A stretch of 64,000 nucleotides of DNA from positions 62,001 through 126,000 of the forward strand of contig JBAMDO010000136.1 of assembly GCA_037074765.1 (NCBI GenBank), read 5' to 3'. A program made the translations under genes and the position numbers. Below are positions 12,403 to 23,721 of this stretch, one piece after another (the stretch's first letter is position 1; every line of letters starts with the position of its first letter). The notes beneath the pieces are model-generated. The model had not been told where the DNA came from. It made no database searches and saw only the letters and a program-made list of their open reading frames with translations. This stretch comes from Mansonella perstans. Its lineage: Eukaryota; Nematoda; Chromadorea; Rhabditida; Onchocercidae.

Positions 12403-12972
12403 TTAATGCGAGCTTTTTATTTTTAATTTTGAGGGTAGCACAGTCGATGACTTATGACGCTTCTCTTTCTCTTTCTTACTTTTATATTCTGTCGAATTAC
12501 TATGTTTCCTTTTTTGCCTTTTATGGTGGTCGTGATGATTATGTTGCTTGCTTTTTCGTTTCACCTTGCGTTTATTTTCTGCAAATATTAAATTCCCTTG
12601 AGTTCCTTAAGAAAAATGAAGCTAAATCTTTTAATGTAAATAATTCTTAATCGTTTTACCAACCAATCGCAATGGATAATTTCAGACTAAGAAAATAACA
12701 GCACGAAAATATTTCTTTTCTACTCCGTCACATATCATATTTTACAAGTATCATGGCTATAAGCATTGTAAGATGAAATATGATAGCACCTTCATACCTT
12801 CGGTAGTAAGTGGCGTTTCGTAGTCGGATTCTGAACTTGTGGAAGAGATATCTGGACATTTTTCTCCGCTAGGTTGCAGGAAATTGTAACATTGAAATGG
12901 AAGATGTCCTGAATAACCACATTTTCGGCAAGCACCTGGTGTCATCGTTTGATTCCTTATTCCACCATACAT
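12403..12972 (-). CDS. SREK1IP1: SREK1-interacting protein 1-like zinc-knuckle protein
   Basis: Two exons, 12972-12798 and 12578-12403, give 116 aa. Residues 15-28 form a CCHC zinc knuckle, C-x2-C-x4-H-x4-C (CRKCGYSGHLPFQC). It is followed by YNFL and a DISSTSSESD stretch. The second exon is a Lys/Arg/His-rich tail (KRKVKRKSK, KSKKEKEKRHKSS). This order (GxC-KCGY-GH, then NFL, then SSTSSE, then a basic tail) is that of SREK1IP1/P18SRP, a nuclear partner of the splicing factor SREK1 (family knowledge). The ATG at 12972 lies just after an AACAG acceptor-like site and starts close to the knuckle as in relatives. The gene converges with KXD1, leaving about 350 bp between stop codons. Confidence 0.86.
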
Positions 12973-13150
12973 ATCTGTTATAATATAGTTTTTTTTTTTG
13001 TTTCATTCCAAATTTGAGAATATTTAATAACAAATGATATCAGCAGCGATATTTCTATCATTACAGTAATGACAACGTACCCGTCGGCATAATCGAACTT
13101 TCTGGTTGCTCAAAACGGCTCAGCAATCCTTTATATTCCGAGATGCTGAT

Positions 13151-14229
13151 ATGGAGTTAAGAAAGGAAAAGGCTATCCGAAAAGAGAATATTCAAGAAGC
13201 TAAACGGTAAATTTTGTGCATTCACAGCAATCTTCTAAAAATATCCACGACATGTGAAATCGAGATTTCTACGATCAATCCACTATTGATCGACTTTTCT
13301 TCCATATGTAAGGACCATCATATTTGATATCTCGTAACATAAATTTTAAAATACAATTAAAGTTCTCTAATTAATCCTTCTGAGACTAGACGAAAGATGA
13401 AAAATCAATAAATATAAATGGAATATTTTACTGAAAATTATAAATTTCAAGGAATGAAGACTTCAAAGTTAAAGAACTTAATGAAAAATTGTAAGAAATA
13501 TGAGAAAATTAATAATGATACGAATCACGACGCAATATTTTACAGAACAAATAAGAATTTATTTCAAATAATCTTATTATTTCAGAGATCAATGTGATCA
13601 AGTGCGGGTAACATCTATAAATGTCGATTACTATCATTTCAGGTAGGGCACAACATGGACAACTTTGGCAAACCGCTGATATATTAAATGTGAAAAGCCT
13701 ACGAAATGTTCCAAAATCCAACAAAATGCTACCACTTACAGACGTTTTCCACATCGCTCAGATAAAAAGCAATTACCAGAAAGTGTTATTTGTCCCGCGC
13801 CGCCGATTTCAATTTTCAACGAACAAATCGGTAGTTTGGGGTGGGCCGGTTTTTTTTGAACTAATGATTGATTCACGATATGCCATTAGCATTTCCCAAT
13901 AAAGAAATATAAATGAACAGATATCGCAAATATTTCGATGTTCATCCATTGCAAATTAACTAATTGCATTAATTTGATTAGCATCCCAAAAATCTCATCA
14001 TATGGGATTTTATCATTTTTTATCAATTACAATCTATTTTCATTCTATATTTTTATCAAATACAAAAGTTTATCAATCACTATGGACATATCATTCAATC
14101 ATTATTATAGCTGATTATCTCATTCACAAATCTTAATTTAATTTTTTTTTCAGCGATAACGACATTAAAAATGTGGCACTGTCAAAAGAAATGATTGGAA
14201 AAATTAATCTTTTGGCTTTCTTTTTTTGA
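13151..14229 (+). CDS. Unrecognised small protein, three exons
   Basis: Exons 13151-13206, 13586-13642 and 14154-14229 are linked by good nematode splice sites (CG|GTAAAT, TTTCAG|AGATC, TTTCAG|GTAGGG, TTTTTCAG|CGAT) with matching phase, giving 62 aa. It starts MELRKEKAIRKENIQEAKRD and ends EMIGKINLLAFFF. It is charged and helical at first, then hydrophobic. I recognise no domain. The frame stays open upstream of the ATG to about 13073. A 7-codon ATG frame at 13069-13092 sits just after a TTACAG site and would be an upstream ORF. The small size and lack of a motif keep confidence low. It is divergent from SREK1IP1. Confidence 0.38.
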
Positions 14230-16706
14230 ATAAAGATTAGTAATCAATGATAACTGATATTTATATGACAGTTACTTCTTGTTATTGTTCCAACATTAAA
14301 ATAATTGGTGTGATGTAAATTCTGCAGTGTTAAATCCTCAAACATTGTCATATTTATGAATTATTCATTGCAAAAATATTTCGTTGTTAGCAAAAATGAG
14401 GACAGTATTACCTGAAGCAGCAAACTGATCAAACGAAACTATAATCGATTTGTTTGATAATTGATCAGAGATGGAATTATAATCGGTTTGATAATTTAAA
14501 AAGCGAGAAAAGAGAGCTTATTAAATTATTGGTGCAAATAAATGACAAACTTTTCATTACTCTAATATAAATGAAAGTTTCTCTTTCTAGTTGGATTCTA
14601 TCTTTGTCTAAAAAGAAAAAGAACTTACTCAAAACTTTGTAATACAAACTTTTAAAATTAGAATGACCAAAAATGATCAAACAAAAATTTAATCAACGCA
14701 AATATACAATAGAATAGTGATATGATTGCTTATTCAGAAGTTAATATATAACAAATCACTGTTTACCAATTAGTTTTATCAATTTTAGCTATTTCCAGCT
14801 TTTAAAATTTCAAAGATTATTCGTTTCATTATAGTTTTGCTAATTGGCACAATTTTTCTTTTTTTTTGTTCAAGAAAATATAAATTTAATTTTTGTTATA
14901 ATTATTGCAATAAATCATTTCTGTTCACATTCCTCAACAAGCGCTCAGACCATTCATTTTTCCATTTTAAGTCAATTCCTATTGGCACAAATTCAATTAT
15001 CATCTTACAGAATAAATTCCCAGTTGCTTTTTGTTCATTTCCATTTTGCATTCCGATTGCAAAAATCTGCTGGCTATTTTATGTCAAAGATGTTTTTGGA
15101 GACGAAATCATCATCACCAACCAATTATTGCCATTTCTATTTATCAATTTTTCTTTAAGTTTGTTTCAGTTATATTTCACGCATTTGCTATTTTTCAATT
15201 TCATTTCTGTTCTGTTTGCTTTAATACTCAAAATATCAACTATCAATGCATCAGTGTCAGCTCTTAACTAAAATTGTCACACAGACTATTCCTATCCCTA
15301 GAAGAAGCATATTCGGAATAAATTTTGTAAAATATATGTGAAATTCCCAGGAAAATTCTTGGAGTAAAATGGAATTTAATTTGATAAACTTTCTTCACTT
15401 ACCATTTATGTGTCAATTGTTTCATAAAACTAAGTTGGAGCACAAATAATCAAAAAATATTAACATTATCTGAAACAAAAAGAAAGAGGGAAGTGATTGA
15501 TAGAAATAACAAAGTTCAAGGAAAAAAAAAATCGAAAAAATGTTTTGTCATATCATTCAGGACTATTGAGGAAAAAGACTAAAATTTAAGTAAACAAATT
15601 CAAGAAATATTGACTAAATCCTTTCTTTCTTTCCATGTCACTTATTCATTTATTCATTGATTTAAAGTTTGTTAAATAGAAACGAAACCAATTAATATTC
15701 CAATTTCATTTTAAAAATTAAAAAAAGTTAATGGACAAGTCATTAAGTGTCATTTATTTATTTATTCATTCACTCATGCCATCATGCCAGAAACAATAGT
15801 ATTCAATATGACAAATGTCATCTGAATCCTTTTTTTTTTAACTCTCATACAAATTATGTTTTTTTTTGCAACAAAATAAAGCGACATTCATTGAATTTCA
15901 TTCACACAACAACTGGTCTAATTGTGATGCTGTGATGTTGATATTGGTATTGGTATTGGTATGGTGCTAGTAGTTGTACTGATATTGTTATTGATTCTGG
16001 TATGGTATTGATAGTTGCATTGATAATACTGATACAGATACAGATAATAGGGTTTTGTTAGTCGATAATTATGGTTTTGTTATGGTATTAATAGTTGTAC
16101 TAATACTAATATTGGTTCTGATGTAGTGATACTCGTACTATTGTTGGTATTAGTGCAAACGTAAAGTTAAATATATGCATTCATGATGTGTAGATCGTTC
16201 ATTGTAAACGAACCGGGTAAATTTCCTTCTTTCTCTCTACCGGAAGCTATAAGGCAGTAAGAAAAAAAACCGAAGAGAGAAAGATATGTGACAAATGATC
16301 TCGGAATGTACGAATGAATACAAATATTTTTAGTGTCCAACGCTATGCGATCAGTAAATGGTTTGCTTATCATATTCATTTTATGTGATCAACATTAGAA
16401 TATATTGTGGAAATTTTCCGAAATGAGTCTCACTTTTCTCGCAAATTTACCGGAATGAATTTTATTTTTCGTCATTTTGTTGGAATGCGCATAATGTACA
16501 CATTCTTTAATGAATTATTACAGTAAATATGAAATATATTTGAGAAATCTTAGAGAGAGAGAGACAGAAAGGGAGTAGTAGTAAAAGTAGAGAAGAATAC
16601 TTTTTTTGGTTCATTAAAATTAAATAATTTGAACAATTAAGTCAATTTCTTGTCTATAATTTCTTTTTTTTGCATTTAAATTTGAATAGAATTTAATTTT
16701 TAAGAT
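14230..16706. other. Intergenic, T-rich, no supported gene
   Basis: There are several overlapping open frames at 14837-15271 on the plus strand. They are dominated by Phe, Ser, Leu and Ile codons from T-rich DNA, overlap in different frames and have no recognisable motif, so I treat them as chance. The degenerate repeat at 15928-16150 lies here. The last 60 bp before 16707 are the 5' leader of the WIPI gene. Confidence 0.55.
15928..16150. repeat. Degenerate short tandem repeat (GATATTGGTATTG-like)
   Basis: The plus strand repeats variants of TTGATATTGGTATTGGTATGG with TAGTTGTACTGATA interspersed (GATATTGGTATTGGTATTGG near 15938, then copies to about 16150). Units are imperfect and of variable length, so this is an aged simple-sequence array and not a coding repeat. 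Confidence 0.7.
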
Positions 16707-19700
16707 ATGGCTGATTCTTCACCAAGATCTTCTTCTTTACCAAGCACTTCTGCTTTGCCAGATAATTCTGACGATGAAACTACTACAAAAGATGATACTG
16801 ATACTCCATTGATCTGTATACATTTTACACGTGACGGAGAGTAAGTAAAATGGCAGCAAGTATTTGTGATAACTTCAAACGAAATCGTTTTGTATTTCTT
16901 TCGATTATTTCACATAATTTTAATTTGATCATTCAGTATTTAATTTTCTTCATAAAAGATTATAAGATTGTTTTGAGCATAGAAATGGCCTTACTAATCA
17001 AATGTGAATTTACTCAATTAAATGATATTAAATAATCGATTCATATATTTATTGCAGTTGAAAATTGTTCATTTCCATTCATTTAATTATCTAAAGTATT
17101 CTGAATTTTTAGCAGAATAATAACTGCTGGAGATTATGGTTGTACCGTATATAAGACATTTGAAAATCAAACACCATTTGTAGTTTATGAGATGCTCAGA
17201 AAACCAGCTCGACACACATATACAACGTGTAAGTACCTATATACGATAATGTAAGATTGTGATCCGTAAGTAATCAGTATAAGTAACTTATATTATGAAT
17301 GAACATTTCAAAGGTGAAAATTATCACTGTAACATTAATTTTCAATCATTTACTTTTTTTCCTTTCTAAATTTTATTAGTCAAACAGTTTTAATTTCATT
17401 TTACAGTTCTTAATAATATCTGCGTGATTGAATGCTTTTTACCGTTGTATAAATTTGCTCTGGTATTTGGTACATATCCAAATAAACTGTGTTTCTATGA
17501 CGCAGTATTGAGAGGTATTACCGGTCAAACATATTTTCCTGAACGAATCCTCAGCGTAAAATCATGCTCATCGGTATTTATCTTAACAGTTTCTATTTCA
17601 AATTAAATATTGTTAGAAATGAATGTAATTGTAAAGTGTTCAATTAAAGATATAATTAAAATTAAAAAATTTAATCAATTTAAATAGAATTTCGAAATTT
17701 TATAAATAAATGATTATTTATCAACAATATATTTAGAATATTTTGCGCTAAATAATTTACTATTGCATAATATTTATTTAGCATAGAAAAAATTTAATGA
17801 TTTTTTCTTTTTATTAGTTTTAAAATTCTTTGAATTAAACTTTTGATTTGATATGGCACTACAGAGATAGTTAAGAGTAATAATGTCAAGGGATACGCTA
17901 CTATAGAACAGTTTAGAGTAGTAATTCTTTTTATTAGTTTTAAAATTCTTTAAATTAAATTTTTGATTTGATATGCTACTACAGAGATAGTTAGGAGTAA
18001 TAATGTTAAGTGATATGATACTACTGAGAGTTAAGGTTAACTGAATATTTTAGCTAATTATGAAAAATACAATAAAATTGCATGATACTTCTCGGACCTA
18101 ATCATGATAATGATAATGAATAAAAAAGTGCAGTAAGCTAGCTAAGTCATATGTTGAGATTAAAAGGTGGAGAACCAAAGTTGAATTCAAATTCTTGAAT
18201 TTGTAGCTTCAAACTCTTCCCTCACCAGTAAACATTTAAGAAAATACATGAGTTATAGGTAATAGCTGTTGGTCTCGAAAATGAAATACAATGTTTTTGC
18301 ATATATCATGTAAGTTAATTTCGCTTTTTCCGCTTTAATTTTTCCGTTTTTCCGAATTTCATCAAACGCTGAACAAAAAGTAAACAATCAAGTAACACTT
18401 TTCTCTTTCATTTCATCATCGTCCATAAACAATTTCAATGTGGAGATGGAAATTTCAATTGATTGCATGTAAATTGACCAAAATGACCAGAAGTATCAAA
18501 AAGTATTAATGAAAAGATTTCATTTATAATAAGAAAATATTACTCGTGAAATAGGCGAAAAAAAAGCAAAGTAACCCATCATTTATGTTGCAGCATAACT
18601 TTGACCATCTCAAATATTATCTTAGACTTATAAATCTTCCAAGTCCACTCAATTATTCATCACTTATGGATTTAACGGGTGAAGAAAGACCGCATATAGC
18701 TTATCCGGATTCTGCTACAACAGGCATCAGTGAGTTAATTTTCAAAAAGCATTACATTGATACATCTTTATCATTGAGAGTATCGCTAATAGAAAAATAG
18801 ACGAATTAAAAATTAAAAAATTTTACATTTCCTAAATGAATTTAATTGACATAAAATAATGCAGCTTAGCAATACTAATGTTTAAAATTTCCTTTTTCTT
18901 CTATCAGTGTGCGTTTTCAACTGTAGTTTTTGTGTAATACTTTTTTTAATACTTTAATTAATATTTAATAATTTAGTTGCTTTTCACGATATTTGCTCCC
19001 ACACACATGGCAAAAAAATAATGAATGCACATAATCATCCGATCGGTGCATTACGTTTCAACATGGATGCAACAATGCTTGCAACAGCATCAAACATTGG
19101 AACAATCATTCGTGTCTATGCAGTGCGCAAAAATCAGTGCATTTTTGTATTTCGCAGAGGAATTGCTCGGTGACATTTTAAACATTTTTAATTTTAAATT
19201 CAACTTTTTTTTCCCTTTCGCATTCTATCAATATTATTTGTATTTAATCATCTCTCTTTCCCTCATCATCTCTCTCTTTCATCATCTCATTATCAGATGT
19301 TCTTTTCAACCACAAAATTTCAAAGGAATTTTAGATTAGTCATTTAATTGGTTAATTTAGTAATGAAATTAATAAAAGAATCTCATCAATGAATTCTACT
19401 TTTTTTTTTTGCTATAATGTTATGTCATCAAAAAAAGCTGAATTGATAATATTGAAAAAAGTTTAGTGAATTGATATGGTATAATATAATATTAATAACT
19501 TAGTTTTCCAGTTATATTAAGAGATAAAATGTACAACTTAATTCACAGATTATCAGAAATTTGAATTTTAAATAAAAATGAAAATTTTTTTTGCACTAAA
19601 CGGATTTTAGCATATCATTTCAGGGATTTTACCGCATCATTTTAGATCTGTAACGATACATTCAATGGCATTTAGTACGGATTCTAGATTTCTTTGTGTA

Positions 19701-20628
19701 AGCAGTGATACGGAAACAATTCATGTTTTCAAACTTGAGGGAACATTACCAAAGTTTCTCCTATTGGAAGATGAATTAGTAGAACGATATAAGTTAGATT
19801 TGATTTTAATTTTTGCAAGAAGAATTAATTGATAATGAAATGAAATGAATACTCCAAAATGACAAAAAATCACTGTAAAAAATAATCTCTGTTTGTTATG
19901 GTGATTTTTAAGTGAATTGAATGATAAAATTGGAATTATTAAATTTTCATTTATTATTGGGTTAGTTATAAACATTTAATTATAAATTGATCGCAACCAG
20001 CTGTTAAGTTTAATTTGGATTACTAAATCTTTATTTATAAATAATTAGCAGTAATTCAGCATTTATTTTAAATTTGATTAAGTTTTTCGAATTATTAAAT
20101 CTTCATTCACATTATGTTGTCAATAATTTGGCATTTATTTTAAATTTAATTTGTTAAATAATCATTTATAGTAAATTTGAATTATTAAATCTTCAGTAAA
20201 TAAATATTTAATTACGAATTTACAATAATCTAAAATTTATTTTATATATACAGAGAGCAATTAAAACCACAACCGAAACTTGGATTGTATGACTATCTGG
20301 CGCAAACTGGTCGTGCTGCAGTGGAATATTTGGCACCACAGCGAGATTTTGCTTCAGCAACTTTACCTGAAATTGGAAACGTAAATGTAGCTGCTTTAAG
20401 AAAGTATGTCTACGAAAAAAAAAGAAGAAAAGATGTCAATTGGCTTTTTGATTCATTGAGCTGATTTCTTTTTTTTTTATCTGAAACTGTCTTATTTTCA
20501 GATTTGATCAACAATTATACTTATATGCGGTTATTTCTACTAGAAAATTCTTTTCATTTTTGATTAAGCCCGAAGGCGGCATTGCTGAATTGAAAAATAA
20601 TGGTGCAAAGCTTGTTTACAATGTATGA
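16707..20628 (+). CDS. WIPI/ATG18-family beta-propeller (PROPPIN), autophagy
   Basis: Eight exons, 16707-16840, 17113-17228, 17407-17573, 18594-18729, 18977-19169, 19646-19792, 20254-20403 and 20502-20628, sum to 390 codons (389 aa) with every phase matched. The diagnostic blade reads NAHNHPIGALRFN, then ATMLATASNIGTIIRVY, then CIFVFRRG. The FRRG motif (residues ~243-246) is the PI3P/PI(3,5)P2-binding signature of PROPPINs. The next blade (MAFSTDSRFLCVSSDTETIH) and the late segment (YLAPQRDFASATLP, then PEGGIAEL) follow the WIPI1/2 (ATG-18) layout more than WIPI3/4. These proteins bind phosphoinositides on forming autophagosomes. The N-terminal blades are divergent. A short strand may be missing at the exon 3/4 junction, where another donor after 17573 is possible. 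It converges with GET1. Confidence 0.85.
17805..18044. repeat. Two tandem 120-bp units in a WIPI intron
   Basis: Unit 1 (17805-17924) and unit 2 (17925-18044) share TTCTTTTTATTAGTTTTAAA, then ATTTTTGATTTGATATG, CTACAGAGATAGTTA and GAGTAATAATGT with scattered substitutions. They lie inside intron 3 of the WIPI-family gene, so they do not alter the coding frame. This is a local duplication of moderate age. Confidence 0.85.
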
Positions 20629-22530
20629 TATACTTAATCTAAATGGCTTAGGCTTTAAAAAAATTGAACAAATGTTTCATTTTCTTAAGTTAAACTTTTT
20701 TTTTTTTTTGAAGAACCAATAAGAACCAATAAATAAGATAGAGGTAGTCTATAAATTCTAAAATGCATTTTAATTTTTTGGAAATAGTTTTACAGTGTTA
20801 ATTAAATAATATTTTAATCACCTCCCATTCACTCCTCAAAAAAAAAAATCAAATTCGATTTAATTTATCCTAGCTTACATTTCACCTTAAATTCTTAGGC
20901 AATATAAGGGAATGCTTTTATTATTAGTTAATTGAACAGTATCAATCAAAAAAAAAAAAGAAATTGAACAAATGCTAAAAAGTGTCAAGTATTTCAGTTT
21001 CTTTTAAGTGATCTAAAAATTAGTTTAAAATCTTATTTAATTAATTTCTTTATTGTACACAAAATAATATCTTTCAGGTAAAAAGATGATATTATTAGAA
21101 GTGATGCATGAAGTTTGATGACCCCAATTGCCATCTTTTATATTTGCTACTTGTAAAAGTCCCAAAGTTTTTGATACTTGTTGTCTACTGTTCTACTGCA
21201 CTGTTGTATCGAAGTGAATATTTGCTATAATGTAGCAACAATCGAAAATTAGCACAATATTTGGTAATAATATTATCAATGTAATTATTACTGATTAATT
21301 TTATTGCTGAAACTAAGAAGATCAATACTTTACGAGTCAACCAGTAAGTTAATGATATATATATATTGTTTCAAATTAGTCCATTCCGTTGCGCATGATT
21401 CATCTATGTAGGCATGTATATATCCGGAAAGAGAAACTCTAGATTTTTGCATTTCTTTGGTATATTCCATATTTTGCTCAATCCTAACAAAAACTGGTGA
21501 CATTCAATTAGGTGATCTTCAAGAATTCATTGCTTTCACATTACCTTAAGGTTAACAAACGCATATCACTTCTTATTCGATCATTTTGCTGTAAAGTTTT
21601 CAAAAATTGATACCATCTGTAACTGATCAGCTATAGTTATTTCAGAAAACTAAATTGGATAGCAATCAGAAACACTAACTAATTCCTTTTATTTCGTTTT
21701 TAACATTTTTTTCTTAAACAATTCCGTTTTATTGGTTTCGTCTACTTTTTTTTGATTAGCGTAGAAGTTTCATTAAAATTATTTCGTTCACCTCGCCCTC
21801 TCTCGCAGTAGATTAATCGAGAAGGCGGATCGCTTGTGTATTGATTCCAGTAATATACATATCAGCTACATGGACAAAAAAAAAGTCAGAAGCTGCTCAT
21901 TTCACTATTGACTACAGTCACAACTATTAAAATTTCGCCCTTGAACTATTAACCTTTTGCGCGATATTCAAATTAAATTGCTTTGAGGTTATGAGAAAAT
22001 GTCCGCTTATCATCTATTTATCATTTTATCATCGTGCTGAAATATTTGATAACATCAGCGCTCCCAATCCATATGTCGAAAAACTATCAAAAAATTATTC
22101 CATTTCAAAACAAAAGCACAATCGACAATTAAAAACAATTTTAATGGACTTTTAATTGCTTAGATGAGCTTAGAAAGACAACACTAATGAAAGTAAGAGA
22201 AAATGTCTATCAAAATCTGTACAGAATAATTGACCTGAAATATTTATTTACATCATCTGACATCTCAATACCACTTTATAAACTAAGCTAAAACGAAATG
22301 ATTTGAACAATTTTAATTTAAACAGTATAACATACATGACATATGAAGTTTACAGTGCTTTAAAAGAACTGAATTTATATCCAGTGAATCCATCCTGAAA
22401 TATTCCGGCAAATGTAAACTATATAAAAATAGAAACAAGGTATGATATGCACCGTTGCGCCATACACTTTCTGTCAGCTAAATGCACTAGAAATGACAGA
22501 GACCAAGAAAAATATCTGTAGTTGTTCATA
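20629..22530. other. Convergent spacer between the WIPI-family gene and GET1
   Basis: No coding exon is supported. The stretch is AT-rich with A-runs at about 20838-20848 and 20948-20959. It contains the 3' regions of two convergent genes. Confidence 0.55.
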
Positions 22531-23721
22531 TCACAATATCTTCCACCTCATACCACTACCCGTTCCTGAATATGCAGTGTGCCAAACAAATGTAACAAGT
22601 GAAAGAAATGCGAAAAGAGTCATAGGCGTTCCTGAAATCCAAAAAAAAAAAAAATTTATTAGAACTGTTAATGTGATTTTTTATAGAAATTTGAACAATC
22701 AACCAGAAGTGCCTTGCGTCTACACTTTCCTTTGCTGATTAGTTATAGATTTCATTAAATGGTACTATATCGGTGTCCAAAGTTTAGTTAACAACAACCT
22801 AATAGGAACAATCTATTGGTGCTATAACTTATTACTATCACACTATTCGGATACACTCATTTTTCGTAAATCCTACCTTCAGTACTATCATCAGCATTCA
22901 TCGGTATCGAGAAATTAGGTGTATAGAGCAAAAAGTTGAATGGCCAAAAATACGCAGAATTAACATATCCAATTATAACATTACGAGAATAAAACATCAG
23001 TGAAATAGCTATCAGCTGCACGAATATTCCGCTAAGAACCAACAACATCATAGATACTATGCCGGAACTTTTCTCCCGTTCCATAGCTGTAAATAACTGC
23101 AGCAAATTATTAAAAAACTTCTGCATCAGCTGAATTCAAATTTAATTCTTAAAAATGCACCAGTATAGTGTCAACCAGTTGGCAAATGCATTCATCACTT
23201 CCGATAAGAAGCCATTTGAAGAGTATTTCTGATCTCAAACTGGAGCCATACAACAACTGCTTATCAAGTTCCGGTTAAGGAAAAAATTGTTCATGCAAGA
23301 AAAGGCTTACTTAAAGCATTCAATTCAGCCAATAACTGTTTCAAACTTCGTTCCTTCTTAAAATAGGCAGCAAACTGTGCTGTTGGTGAAATTACATCCA
23401 ATTCGGATTTCATTTGCTTCACCTCCAACGTCAAATCTTTAATTCGAGAATCCACTGCTTTACGATGAATTCTTCGAGGTAACAAAAGTTTCAACTAAAA
23501 AAAGTTTTTTCAAGTTTTCTTTGCAACATTTGATTAAACTTTTGGCTGTCATTAATTGCTACAAATTTTTACTCTTAAAAAAAAAATCTAACCTTTGTAG
23601 CAAGCCATCGTGCTAACGTCATCCAATATGCAAATATAAACACTGCGATGAAACATGCCAAAACACCAAATTTGTTCTCATTCCATTGACTCACTCTGTC
23701 AACGATTGTTAAGCAAGCCAT
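22531..23721 (-). CDS. GET1: GET1/WRB, ER receptor for tail-anchored protein insertion
   Basis: Exons 23721-23593, 23494-23311, 23086-22877 and 22631-22531 join in phase to give 207 aa. The first membrane segment is near residues 18-36 (FGVLACFIAVFIFAYWM). A cytosolic coiled coil follows (IKDLTLEVKQMKSELDVISP, then TAQFAAYFKKERSLKQLLAEL). The pattern SP-x2-x-FA-x-x-x-K-x-x-R is the conserved Get3/TRC40-binding region of GET1/WRB. Two further membrane segments follow (IVSMMLLVLSGIFVQLIAIS and TLFAFLSLVTFVWHTAY). GET1 with CAMLG receives tail-anchored proteins from the TRC40 ATPase and inserts them into the ER membrane (established for the family). The start is the first ATG (MACLTIVDRV). The length is slightly above that of vertebrate relatives. 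The third exon could instead begin further upstream, but only the chosen acceptor keeps the frame open. Confidence 0.8.

Noticed and set aside
13621..13902. 93-codon plus-strand frame overlapping the small three-exon gene
   Set aside because: It is in a different frame from the spliced exon, which ends at a CAG|GTAGGG donor inside it. I could not link it to any other exon or domain.
14837..15271. Overlapping plus-strand open frames of up to 144 codons
   Set aside because: They overlap in different frames, are dominated by Phe/Leu/Ser/Ile from T-rich DNA, and lack motifs or good splice context.
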